Positions 37,690-48,979 are shown, numbered from the stretch's first letter. The stretch: 64,000 bases of DNA from Sesamum alatum (GCA_034509735.1 JACGWO010000001.1:11734854-11798853); one strand, 5' to 3'. Program-made: numbers and translations. Notes: a model not told the origin generated them from the letters alone.

Positions 37690-38924
37690 CATTAAATATT
37701 CCAAAAGGCTAAAAGAATAAATATAATATAATAAATAAATATTATTATTTATTCTAAGCCCATTTAAATCAACCCTTTAATAAATCCTATTTATTAATTT
37801 AATTCCCTTTATCAAATAGAAGGAATTAATTTCTCCAAGAAAATATAGTACCCGATTAAATCTAATTTAATCAATTTACTCCAATATTTAATTCCAAATT
37901 AAATACTAAGTGTGTGTGTGGATAGTGTGTGACTCTTTAGGTTCACCATTCAGCTAGACTTGGTCGGATTCCTAGAATCCGCCCGTTACCATGGGTGGCC
38001 ATCTAGCAACGGTCCATGGCACTAGAGACTAGGTGAAATATTCGGGGATGAACATTTAGGCTCTAACAGTACACTTGTCCTTCTATCTTCGGTCTCATCA
38101 CTTAGGGTCTAGGGCACGGAAAATGCAGGTACCCATTTTGGACCTAAGTGTCGGTCTGTCCTTACTAAACGCCGCAAGGGAAACCTTTCCCTTCTGTTCA
38201 GTTACTGTGGCCACAGATTTCAGGGACAAGACACAGAGCATACATGAGACTCAACTGTCAATACCTTTTGACAGGAGACAGATCCTTTCTTGGAAACTAC
38301 TGTCACTTTGTACACCCGAGCTGCACTAGATATGGCTTATGACTACTCAAGAGTATTTTGGCAATCTCTCACCATATCTAAGATACAGACCTGATGCACA
38401 GGTAAACTCAGCAGTTCCTCAAGTCAAAGGACTTGGCCTGTACCGTTGGAACCGGGAATACACGTCGTACCTTGCTGACCATACTCAAGGTCCTCCGTAA
38501 GACGGTTCCCGCGAGTCACCTCAGTCAGCTGCTTCCTAGCATGCTGACCCACTAACACTGCTTAGACGACCTTCGTCACCCGTCGATGAAATACGACAGC
38601 AGATGCTTAGTGCAAGTCTCAAACGGAATCCCGGCACCCATTTTCGGGATTCCTTGACTTGGAGATTTCCGGACTGATTCGGTAAGACTGATATGGACCT
38701 ACCTCCAAGCGTAGTCCCAGTCCCCAAAATCGTTTCTCAGTCCGTGGGCTTTGTTTGCATAGTGAACAGAAATGTAAATGCAGATAAGTGAACGTAAACA
38801 AAGTATTGCCATATGAATTTACACTTCTTTATTCATAAATGTTTTTATCAAATACCAAAGAATTGTCTAGACATAGGTTACATATTCCTGCCAAAATTGG
38901 CTTACATGGTCACCTATTCTAACA
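37690..38924 (-). mobile_element. LTR-retrotransposon-like element (solo LTR or truncated), minus
   Basis: On the minus strand it begins TGTTAGAATAGGTGACC and carries a conserved block (about 37944-38060) that includes CCTAGTCTCTAGTGCCATGG. It aligns along much of its length with the plus-strand element at 40532-42628, diverged but collinear: GAATAGGTGACC, GTAACCTAT, CCATGG, CTAGACTTGG and TCACACAC in order. No long reading frame is present. The TG start suggests LTR origin. The superfamily is not determined. Confidence 0.6.
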
Positions 38925-38980
38925 TAGGCATTCTGCCATATTACATGATACTTTACGAAAACTTTTCTAATAACTGTTCC
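38925..38980 (+). repeat. 56-bp direct repeat, copy 2
   Basis: Partner of 37634-37689. The two differences are TAGGCATT for TAGGCATC and TTTACGAAAAC for TTTACGGAAAC, both transitions. It continues without a break into the gypsy gag remnant. Confidence 0.8.
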
Positions 38981-39148
38981 AAGTCTTGGGAAGCTCTTTC
39001 CCCTCCAGCTTTTGTAGGTTCTAAGTATTATCCTAATTGTTGTCGAAACTTGACAGGCTTTCCTACTTTGCTGTTCTGGGACCATATTCTCGAGAGAGTT
39101 TTAACTTCTCATCATCTCGCATCCCTTTTGGTGTCATCTCGAAGTTTC

Positions 39149-40390
39149 TACTCGAGGGGGTTATTGTGATCTATATGCTCCTTCTGATATCCGTCTTGGA
39201 TGAGTTTCTCTATTTCGTTTTTTAAATGGAAGCAATCTTCCGTGTTGTGGCCGCGATCTTTATGAAAAAGACAATATTTGCTAGACTTCATCCTTCGGGG
39301 ATCCTCCCTCATTCGACGAGACCACTAGATTATTCCTTGTTGCTCTGTCACAGCGAGAATCTCGGCGCGAGGCGCTTTTAGCAGAGTATACCAGGTTTGT
39401 TCAGAGGACGGCGCATGCTTCCGATCTTTTTGACCGTTCTCATCTCTTTGGGGGCGCAAAAGGTTTTCCTCAGTTGCTTTCCTATTGGAATGAATCGTGT
39501 TCCTTACACCTGAAGTTTCTTCAATTTGAATACACTTCTCTGCGCGTGCTAGAAGGTCGTCTAGTGTGGCAGGGGGCTTCCTAGCTATAGATTCTCAGAA
39601 CCTTCCCATGCGCAGATTTTGTTGCATGATGCTTGCTAAGAGCTCGGGGTTGACATGCGAGACTTTCAAGACAGCCTCAGAGAACCTTTGTGCGTACTCC
39701 CACAGACTTTCCTGCTCTTGTTGGACTATCGTGAACAAATAGGAGGTGGTCTTTGGGTATATCTTATTTACCACGAAGTGATGTAAAAGGCGTTGGGAGA
39801 AGCACTCGAAGTTGTCTATCATGCCAATGGGCAACTGGTTGAACAAGGTCATAGCTTTCCCGGCCAGAGTGGTTCGGAAGAGCTTGCAATATGTTGTGTC
39901 GTTGATGTCTAGCAGATCCGCCTTTGCTAGGAAGCAATCCAAGTGATCTTGTGGGTCTTTGGTCCCATCATACTCATCGAGGTTTTGGGATCTTAATCCC
40001 GGGCTGGAAAACCTCTGCCAGGATGTGAATGGCAAAGGGACTTCTCTTGCGGGGTGCCACTGCTAAAGCTGGGGCACGGTGGTCTTTCGTCCCTCCTAAG
40101 CTGGTCTGCCTAGGGGCCGCTTGGTTCGCCTTCGAGGACTCGCGCCCTTTTGGTGGTGCATCTCTTAGTAGTGGTGGGGGGCAGCTCCTCTTCCTGTAGG
40201 GAAGGCCTGCTCTCCACCACTTCCTCGAGGTGTTCACTTTGTTGTTGACTTGTCGCCCTCTGGTCGCTATTCACAGGGGTTAGGCCTATTCGGGGACCTC
40301 TATGAGGATAGCGAGGGGGTCTTGATGGCACAGCGTGCTCCTGTAATATACTGAGCGACCGCTCTTGATGCAGCTTGTGTTGAAGCATCC
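39149..40390 (-). pseudogene. Ty3/gypsy retrotransposon gag remnant
   Basis: The minus strand encodes a plant gypsy gag over more than one frame. A segment ending SPFAIHILAEVFQPG shifts near 39990 into a frame giving LDEYDGTKDPQDHLDCF, LAGKAMTLFNQLP and WEYAQRFSEAVLKVSHVNPE, all typical of Retrotrans_gag. Further down another frame gives KYCLFHKDRGHNTEDCFHLK and NEIEKLIQDGY, the usual region after the capsid. It ends at a stop at 39149. No protease, reverse transcriptase or integrase follows. Frameshifts and missing pol make it a dead fragment. Its own primer site and LTR lie beyond the inserted element, at 42802-43070. Confidence 0.8.
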
Positions 40391-40531
40391 TCGATCATAT
40401 ACCGACAGGCCTCAGGCGTGAGCTGGAGCATGGGTAGAGGATGAGCGTGCTCCTGTTCCCACTGCTCTTCCCATTCTTCTTGTTCTTGGTGTTGTGGTTG
40501 TTGACTTTCTCCTTGGGGCGCGCACTTGGAG

Positions 40532-42628
40532 TGCTGGAATAGGTGACCAGAAAGCCAATAGGTTTGGCAATTTGTAACCTATCCGACAACTTGATGTGAA
40601 TATAATATTATTATGTCATGAATAAGATGAGTGTTTGTCACCAATGGTACCTTCTTTGTTGCGCTCATCTTACATTTATTAAAACGATGTTTAACTTATA
40701 TCGCAACAAACCCCACAGACCATAGATAACAACTCATGCAGTTGGGCCACGCATTGGATGGTGGTCATGAAACCAACTGATTAAGAGTTGGGTCTGAAAC
40801 GTTCCAAGTCGAGGACCTCAAGACAGGGCATCGAGAGTCCTATTGAGACTTGCGTCAAGAGTCGTGTTCATTGGATGAGTGCCGTGTTTCATCGGCGACA
40901 GGCGTGGGACGCCTACACGATCTTGATGGGTTGGTCGACTGGGGTCGAGCCGACTGGACTGACTCGCGGGGATCGTCATATGGAAGCCTTGGAGGTTTGG
41001 TCGGTATGATTGGTTTTCCCCGGTTCCGATAGTACGGGAGTAATCCTCATACTTGAGGGATCATGGCAATCGCGTGCACAGGACGGCTGTATCTTGGATC
41101 TGGCGAGAGGTAATCATTCTGTAAGATGATTATCATAAGCCTTGTCCAGTGCAGTCAGAATGTGTAGCGAGGACGGTGGATTCCAAGAAGAGGATCCGTC
41201 CCCTGTCAGTATGTGACAGAGGTATCTCCTATGCACTCGGAGACACGTTCATGCTGTATGAAGCTGTGGCCACAGTGGTTGGTCGAATAGGGAATGGTTC
41301 CCTGTGTCGACGCAATGAAGCATACGTGGTCTCGAGTATTAAGCATAGATGCCTAGTTAAGGATGGGAATCGACGCCCAATTCCATACCCTAGACTAAGG
41401 CCGGGAGACGGTAGACGGAAGGATCGTACCCGTACGGAATCGGCGCCTAAATGTTCACGCCAATTCACCTAGTCTCTAGTGCCATGGACCGTTGCTAGAC
41501 GGCCACCCATGGTAACGGGCCCTTGTGGAACACGGGCCCAAGTCTAGCTGAGGGTGAACCTAAAGGGTCACACACAAATCACCGAGGAGGTTGAGAGATC
41601 GACTTGGAGTCAATCTCGAAGGATAAAATAAGTAATTGGATTACTTAAGGGAAAGTTCATTGGATGGACGGGCCGATATTGTATCGGGCTTTCATTTAAT
41701 CGGTAAATTGGATTTTCGATTAAATATGAAAAGTTGAGATGTTGAGACGTTGGATCTTTTAATTGGATTAAAAGATCAACGAGAATAATTTAAATGGACA
41801 TTAAATTGGATTTAATGTTGGATTCGTCGTAATTGGATTACGATAAAACCCGGTCCGTTAAATTATACCCGAGAGGAGAAATAATTCATATTTTGGAATA
41901 GAAAGAAGTTGGACTTCTTCCCTTAATTAAACATGGCCGACATGCTCCCTTGGAGGAAGCAAAATCAGTCATGTTTCATGCTAGGTGGTATGTTGACTTA
42001 TCTCTTTTGGAAAGAGACAAATCAACTCCAATCAAGGTCTTCCCTTTTGGTATGATTTGATTATACCATAAATTTTGGTAGGCTTGATTGAAAAATTGAT
42101 GGTGATTGATTGGAATGAATCTAGACATCCTTGGATGAACCTAGACACATTCCAATAATCACATTAATTATGTATATATATTAGAATATACAACACCAAG
42201 CATAAGTAATTATTATTCATCTTTTTCTAGGAAAAAGAGAAGACAAAAATCCCTCTCCTCTCTCTCAAATTTCGTGCTCTCTCCTTCTCCCACACTTGTG
42301 TTCTTCACTTGATTTTGAATCAAGAAGAAGAACAAAGTAAGTTTAAGAGAACACTAATTCATAGTGTTCTTCTCTTAAACCGATTCCTTCCTAAACCCGT
42401 TCTTTTCTAGCAAGAAGAACGTGTGTTTCTTCCGGTGTGGTGTGGATCACCTTTGGAGAATCCATACGTTTGGATTTCGTGAGCATTCCGGAAAAGGAAC
42501 GACGCTAGTAGCCGGGAGCATACGCTAAACAATCAAAGGTAACGATTTATTACGCTTTGATTGATTTCATTTATATATCTATGCCCTATGTGTTTAAATA
42601 TATGTTTTCAATATTTACACATCCTACA
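40532..42628 (+). mobile_element. LTR-retrotransposon-like element inserted in the gypsy leader, plus
   Basis: About 2.1 kb running from TGCTGGAATAGGTGACC to ATTTACACATCCTACA (TG...CA ends). It separates the gypsy primer-site/LTR segment (42802-43070) from its gag (39149-40390), so it inserted there. The first ~1 kb aligns with the minus-strand element at 37690-38924, in opposite orientation. The flanking pentamers (TGGAG and TCGAA) do not match, so the ends are approximate or the duplication has decayed. Short frames inside show no retrotransposon protein. This may be a long solo LTR or a non-autonomous element. Confidence 0.6.
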
Positions 42629-42801
42629 TCGAACGCCCGGTTGAGAACCCAAGGGTACACCCCTTGGGATTCGCGTATTTTGAATTTGATTTAAATTTAC
42701 GCACTTTTCTCGCTTTCTCGCTTCCGCTCGCCCTCCCGGGCGGATCCGCTTGTCCTTCATGGAGATCCCCTCTAGCGCGTCCAAGCCCCCTGAATCGATG
42801 T

Positions 42802-43070
42802 GGTTTCCACAAACGGCACCAAACTGATGTCGCCAAGAAGCGAGATCAACTGAATTTGTATTGGGTGCAATTCAGCATGTTTACACTAGAGTTCTTACAA
42901 GCCAAAAGGTCCTTTCTAACAACAAATGAAGGTATATTTATACTAATGGGAGAAGATAGGCTAATTAAGGGAGGTAAGGGGAAAGTACCACTTTATTCCT
43001 TTCCTACCCCGATTATACGGCTAGGATTAATACACTGGGGTTATCATTGTAATTTGACACATTGTACTAA
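42802..43070 (-). mobile_element. primer site and 5' LTR remnant of the gypsy element
   Basis: The minus strand reads TTTGGTGCCGTTTGTGGAA at 42824-42806, close to the TTTGGCGCCGTTTGTGGGA-type primer-binding region of plant gypsy elements. Upstream is a short LTR-like stretch with a TATAAATATA box (42942-42933). A possible start, TGTCAAATTACAATG, is near 43067. The LTR ends are not proven, and no second LTR was found in the window. Confidence 0.55.
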
Positions 43071-43272
43071 TCTTGGTAAGTCCATAACTTTTGCCTTTTT
43101 TTTAGACACCTTCTCTTGCTTTTTGAGCTTAGTGATTTCCTCCATCACACGCTTATATATTTTCACACGTTAATGATTGTGAACAGGTATATATCCGCTC
43201 TTGTAAGGATAGTTAGTTATTAAAATATTTATGTGATCTGTAATAAGTTATTAATAAGTCAATTGAGAGTCA

Positions 43273-43348
43273 ATATGAACTTTTATTCAATTTATTTTGT
43301 TAATGTCAACCAATTTAGTAAATTAACAAATTGAATAAAAGTTCATAT
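43273..43348. repeat. imperfect hairpin, 27-bp arms
   Basis: The left arm, 43273-43304, begins ATATGAACTTTTATTCAATT. The right arm, 43322-43348, is its reverse complement except for 5 extra bases in the left arm. The loop is 17 bases. It lies about 300 bp upstream of the ALP1-like gene. Confidence 0.7.
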
Positions 43349-43643
43349 CACAAATGAAAGTGTAATTATCCTAAAACAAACGAAGCATCGTTGGTAACAA
43401 ATGCTATATTTTTATTTTATTTTTACAATTTCAAAATAGTTTTTCCCCAAATCACACTTCAATTTCCCCGATTGGATCCAAAAAGATTCAATTCAAAAAC
43501 ATATAACCATTTCAACACGTGCCTCTATGTAAAAGAGTGTTGTTGTTTCCTTGGTTTGTCTCCATCCGCACAGAAATCAAGATCCCACTCCATTTCCCGA
43601 CACGAAGGAACTCAAATTCCACCCCCTCCACTGGAAAAGGAGA

Positions 43644-44942
43644 ATGAATTCCCGGGCTTTGGCTGCTTTGCTTTCCTCTCTAATTTCTCAACTTCTTCTT
43701 CTCCTTTTCCTCCTTTTCCCATCCCCAAACCCCCTCACTATAACCAATTCCGCTCCATTTTCCTCGCCCCGCCGCGATTTCCAAGAATCCCTTTTCCCTC
43801 TCCTCCACCATTTCCTCTCCACCTCCGGCGTAGCCGCCACCCTTTGCTTCCTATCATTTTCCAGAAAACGTAAGCGGGCCCGCTTCCAGGGCCTCGACGA
43901 CCCGGACAATGAGAACGACCCGCAGTCGAGACTCGGTCGCCTCGGATCAGTCGTCTCCCGGAACCCCGAGTCGTTCAAGCAATTCTTTAGGATGAAGACG
44001 TCGACTTTTGAATGGCTTTGCGGTCTCCTCGAACCACTACTCGAGTGTCGTGACCCGGTTGACTCGCCTCTCAATTTACCCGCCGAGGCTCGGCTCGGTA
44101 TCGGGCTTTTCAGACTTGCCACCGGCGCGGATTACCCGGAAATATCCGGCCGTTTCGGAGTCTCTGAAGCTGACGCCAAGTTCTGCGTCAAACATCTATG
44201 CCGGGTGCTCTGCACCAATTACCGGTTCTGGGTGGGGTTTCCGAGTCCAACCGAATTGGATTCCGTGTCAGCGCGGTTTGAAACCCTCACTGGCCTGCCC
44301 AATTGCTGCGGAACCATAAGCTGCACCAGGTTCACTATTGAAAGAGCCAACACACAAAATGATGATGAACAAGAGAGCATTGCTGCTCAAATTGTTGTAG
44401 ATTCATCATCAAGAATTTTAAGCGTTGTAGCTGGTTTCCGTGGCAAGAAGAGTAACATTCAAATCCTAAAGACGTCAACTTTCTACAAAGATATCGAAAA
44501 AGGCATACTCTTGAATTCATCGAAGCCCGTTAAGGTGAATGAGGTTGCTGTGCCTCAGTATTTAGTAGGTAGTGGGGAGTATAGTTTGCTACCTTGGTTA
44601 CTAGTACCGTTTCTTGATCCTGAGGCAGGGTCAGTTGAGGAGAATTTTAACAATGTGCATCGTTTGATGCTCGTTCCTTCGTTGAAAGCCATGGCAAGTT
44701 TGAGGAATTGGGGTGTTTTAAATAGGCCTATGAACACGGATTATAAGACTGCAGTGGCTTGTGTTGGTGCTTGTTCTATATTACATAATATGTTGATCAT
44801 GAGGGAGGATGATTCAGCTTTTTGCTATGAGTTGGATGATCAGGTAGTGGATAATCAGAACATAGCTAGTTTAGGGGGGAATTGTGTTGAAGAGAATGCG
44901 TTGGTTATAAGAAAAGCATTGGCTACAAGAGCAAAAAGGTGA
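43644..44942 (+). CDS. ALP1-like domesticated PIF/Harbinger transposase (HARBI1 family)
   Basis: A single-exon 432-aa protein. It has a leucine-rich N-terminus (about 9-26), a basic patch RKRKRAR (64-70), an HTH-like region (about 140-190: LGIGLFRLATGADYPEISGR) and a DDE_4-type nuclease fold (about 222-373). Fold motifs remain: YLVGSGEYSLLPWLLVPF (306-323), FNNVHR and VACVGACSILHNML. The catalytic triad does not. GTISCTRF has S226 where GxxDGTH has Asp, the second Asp aligns with N271, and the Glu of the VIERAFG motif aligns with L347. This matches known domesticated plant copies such as ALP1, which partners Polycomb PRC2 and has lost nuclease residues. No terminal inverted repeats or target duplication were seen around it, supporting host-gene status. 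The frame extends 31 codons upstream, but MNSRALAALLSSL looks like the family start. Confidence 0.85.
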   Translation: MNSRALAALLSSLISQLLLLLFLLFPSPNPLTITNSAPFSSPRRDFQESLFPLLHHFLSTSGVAATLCFLSFSRKRKRARFQGLDDPDNENDPQSRLGRLGSVVSRNPESFKQFFRMKTSTFEWLCGLLEPLLECRDPVDSPLNLPAEARLGIGLFRLATGADYPEISGRFGVSEADAKFCVKHLCRVLCTNYRFWVGFPSPTELDSVSARFETLTGLPNCCGTISCTRFTIERANTQNDDEQESIAAQIVVDSSSRILSVVAGFRGKKSNIQILKTSTFYKDIEKGILLNSSKPVKVNEVAVPQYLVGSGEYSLLPWLLVPFLDPEAGSVEENFNNVHRLMLVPSLKAMASLRNWGVLNRPMNTDYKTAVACVGACSILHNMLIMREDDSAFCYELDDQVVDNQNIASLGGNCVEENALVIRKALATRAKR

Positions 44943-46390
44943 GAAAAGCAATGGCTATAAGAGAATGCAATTTCAAGGAACGGCCAATTGCCAGGAAGAA
45001 CAGCTATTTTCTTCGTTTTTTGAAGGAGGTACTGAGTTTTTCTTTTCCCTGAACCATTCATTTATTGAATTATAGCGGGCACGTTTTTGCGTATGTACAT
45101 AGTAAAATTCTTTTGATCATTGAAATGCTGAATTGGGATTCTCATTTCTTCCCTTACTTTGTGGAGTGCTGCAGTGTTTTGTGAATAGTTTCAGCTACTC
45201 TATTCCTTGTAGAAGTTTCAGACATCATGTTTAAATGACATTAGGACGTGTATATCGAAAGAAAATGAGAAATCAAAGACACCCTGGATTGAACTTTTGT
45301 GGGAACTCAAATGTGTTAGAATTTTACTTCTTGTATGAGTTAAACATTTGTCCTATATATCGTTGGCTGTCTCCTTTGCATTGAAATTTAGGTTCACTTT
45401 TGAGCCCACAATTATGTGTTGTTGGACGAAATATTACTCTCTCTAACGTTCAACTTAGTTGCTTTTGAAGTTTATATTGGTGAAGAACTTTCAACATTTG
45501 CTGGTTTTATTTGTTGCTAAACTACTCTGCCAGTAAAAACGCAGACATAATTCATTGCTGAAAGTAAACTTGCGATGGAATCACATGTTCAACGTTTTAC
45601 AGTATATACCTTTTCTGCTAATGCACGTGATCCGACACTGCTCATACTTTTTGAAGGAATTATTCTCTGAAAATGATGTCTTTGCTGAGATGGAAATAAA
45701 GTCCATTGTGAAACAATTCGAGATTTTCCCAGAAATGAAGAGCAGTCTGATTGTTTGACATTATGTTGATCATCTTGGTTTCTCTGCATCGTTGCAGAAC
45801 GACTACTTGATTGCCAATTTCAGCGTAGCCGCTAAAGGGAATGATAGCCAGAATGTCTCTTGGTTGTTACCTTTATCATAGCCGGTACAGGGAATGATGG
45901 GGACTTTATGGAGTCATTGATAGATCTAAAGAAAATGCGTTCTGTGAAGCAAGATCGTTGAGTTATTACATTAAACGAGTTGATGAATTCCCCAGCAGCA
46001 CCAGCTACATTGCTGATATCCCAATAGATTCCTGAGTAGAATCAATACATAGAATGCTTGAACTGAATTTGATACTGCACCTGTACAACAACACAGGGTT
46101 GAAATGGTTATTGCATAAACATGATGTTGCTTTATTATTTCTGAGTATGAAGTTAGAATGTTGATGGAACTAACTCTGTTTTACCTGTCAGTATTATATG
46201 TGGGCTGCTTATGTTGTTTCTTCTTCCCTCACTTGCTCCTAATATCTGATGTAAGAATTAATGGGAAATAAGAGAGAATCTGTTTTCATCATACTTTATT
46301 TCACTGAAGAAACAAACAGCTTATTCGTCGCAAGACTTCTATATGGGAAATCTCGTGTTCCAACTTGTGTGTGTTGGTGTCTGACTGAAA
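44943..46390. other. 3' flank of the ALP1-like gene
   Basis: About 1.4 kb of moderate base composition directly downstream of the stop. Part is probably 3' UTR. No second gene was supported. Confidence 0.35.
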
Positions 46391-46398
46391 AAAAAATA

Positions 46399-46942
46399 GG
46401 GATAATTACACTCTTTTCTCCTGAGGTTTGGTAAAATTACACGTAAACTCCTGTGGTTTGAAAATTTAGATCTAGTACCCTGAGTTTTGCTTCTGTCTAA
46501 TAACTAGGTCACTCTGTTAAATAAAATTTATCGAATTTCTTGATAATAACAAAAAAAAAACTGAATGAAAATCAACATTTACTCTTAATTGATTTATTAA
46601 TGACTTAATGCAGCCCAATCAAATTTTTTAAGACTAACTTATCTTTATAACGGTGAATATATACCTCCACTCATGCATCAACCTGTAACGATATATAAGA
46701 GTATTTGGTAATAAAAAGATTCATTTGACCGACAATAAGTCAGTAAAAATTAATCGCTGGTAAATATCACCTTTAATTCATTTTTTTTTTCTAATATCAA
46801 CAAATTCGGTTAATTTTGACTAACGGAAGGACCTATTTGTTAGATAGAAGCAAACCTCAAGGATATTAGATATAATTTTTCAAATCATAGAGGGTCTACG
46901 TGTAATTACACCAAATTTCATCGAGGGGAGGGAAATTATTCC
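46399..46942. mobile_element. MULE-type MITE, family C
   Basis: A 544-bp element with inverted ends (GGGATAATTACACTC on the left, GAGGGAAATTATTCC on the right). Second-level inverted blocks (AAATTACACGTAAACTCC and TCTACGTGTAATTACACC) support it. A 9-bp target duplication, AAAAAAATA, lies at 46390-46398 and 46943-46951. It is low in complexity and so weaker evidence than in the other copies. Confidence 0.7.
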
Positions 46943-47387
46943 AAAAAAATATGTAGCTTATTCCCAAAAAGAAAAAAGAAAATGAGTAGTTGCTGAATTC
47001 ATGTCCTATAATTGTGTGTTATATTTTAGTGACGATGGTGTCGTGAAAAGTCATGCCATTTTAAAATTGTTTGTTTTCAAAAGTAAAAGTCGTGTATGAA
47101 TGACAATGTGCAGGTGTGGGCAATTTATTTGGAAATGAAATGAGTTGATTAAGAGTGACAATGTGGGTCCATCGTGAATTGATTTTTTTAAAAAAAGTTA
47201 AATTTTATTGTATTTTTATTCTCTTTAATAAATATGTTAATTATATATATAGATTTTTTTCAAATAAAATAAATAATATGATTTAAATTAAATAAAAGAA
47301 GAGTTGGAATTAGAAAATTGAGTCCGTATGCATCCATTGAATAGTAGAAGAAGAAACGAGGACAAAGGAATACGGCAATTATTTGCC

Positions 47388-47809
47388 GGGTAAATTAAAG
47401 ATATCTCCTTTGAGATTTATTATAATTACAAATACCTTCTTATTATTTGAAAAATTATAAATACTCTCCTAAAATGTGTAGCAATCTAATAAATAATCTA
47501 TTTTCATCCATTTTTATGGGTGAATTGACCAAAACATCTTTATGCACTGATTGTTTTTATTTAATTTTTAAATTTTTTTGAACTACAATGCGCAAAAAGA
47601 TATTTACTAAATTATTACACAGAGCAAGAATTGCAATTTGTCTCGACTGAATTAATCTATAATTTTAATAAACAAATTCAAGGTCAAAAAGATTAATTTC
47701 AGCTCTTATTAAAAATTACAAACTTTAAAAAAATATTTATAATTTTTTAAATAATAAAAAAATATTTATAATTATAGCAAATCTCATAAGAAGTGACTGT
47801 AATTTACCC
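47388..47809. mobile_element. MULE-type MITE, family B
   Basis: A 422-bp element with inverted ends (GGGTAAATTAAAG on the left, CTGTAATTTACCC on the right) and an exact 10-bp target duplication, ATTATTTGCC, at 47378-47387 and 47810-47819. It is the same length as the copy at 20690. Confidence 0.82.
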
Positions 47810-47962
47810 ATTATTTGCCTGGTGGGGTTGGTAAGGTACTTGGTAACTCTACTTAATAAATAAATTCTTGCAATTATTCTTGAGTTGGGCTTTGGCTTTC
47901 CGGGCCGACATACATGATGCACGTCAGCTACTGTTGGAGTTTATTATTTTCTTACAAAATTA

Positions 47963-48408
47963 CTAGCCACTGTAGCACGTAGTACCTGCGCACATATTTT
48001 TTAATAATATTTTTATTTTATTAAAGCTCATAATTTGTTCTTATATATTAAAATTTTTTATTGTCTTATAATCTCACATATAAAAACTATCCGATAACTT
48101 TTTCTAATGTGTTAATTATCAATAAATATTTTACTCAAATTAAATTAAAAATTAAAATTTTTTCCAATATCTGCTATTTTTATTTCAATCAACAATAAGC
48201 TTAAACAAAATGGGAGTAAATTTAATTTTTTTGAGTACATTACTTGCATGGAATTATTTTTTTTAAAAAAAAAAAACTTGATTGAGTAGTTAATTTAATA
48301 TGAGTGGGGAAGTTGAATGGTATTTTTGGTATTATAATAATTTGGTGCAGTGATATCAAAACTACCACTTTAAATCTATAAACCCTCTTCCCTTTATAAT
48401 AGTATAGA
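47963..48408 (-). mobile_element. non-autonomous Helitron
   Basis: On the minus strand this 446-bp element starts TCTATACTATTATAAAGGG after an A and ends GCTACAGTGGCTAG before a T, fitting Helitron insertion between A and T with CTRR at the 3' end. A GC-richer stretch, GCGCAGGTACTACGTGC, able to form a short hairpin, precedes the end. The first ~90 bases (AAAGTGGTAGTTTTGATAT and so on) match the element at 54574. Confidence 0.75.
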
Positions 48409-48979
48409 TAATCAAATTAGATTCATTATTGTTATTTCAATAAAACTCAGCTAACCATTAAAAAATATGTATATATACATATATATTTTTATTTTGTTCT
48501 ACAATGGTTGTGGAGATACTATTTAATTTAATCACTGGAACCTACTAACACACCGAAAATTATATTTAATCTCTAAAAAAATATGATTGAATTATACTAT
48601 TACACATGGACCATTGATATAGTTTTGATTATATGACTTTGGTGATTCTATACATATTCGAATTGAAATAGAATTGGGGCTAGATCTGTACAATCCAAAT
48701 ATTTTATACAAGGATTGCGAAACTAATTAAGATATTAATTAATATGTTATTTCGTTTCGAGATAAAGCAATATGATCCCCATGTCACAACCAAATTCCTC
48801 AAAAGAAATAATTCAGAATTTATCTCTTTAAATTTATTAAAAAATCTTAATGTAGTAATCTCATAAATTGTAGGTATAGTTTTGGGAACAAAGTACACCA
48901 AATAAACACTGAAAAAAAGTAGAGTACAAGACACAAATCAATACTGCCTCGCATCGTCTTCCAGTCACTCCAAAACCTC

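Noticed and set aside
40395..40589. Minus-strand frame of 64 codons considered as the gag N-terminus
   Set aside because: Part of it aligns with the start of the LTR-like element at 40532, whose relative at 38924 is unrelated to gag.
42664..43173. Plus-strand frame of 169 codons
   Set aside because: It crosses the gypsy primer site and LTR antisense and resembles no protein.
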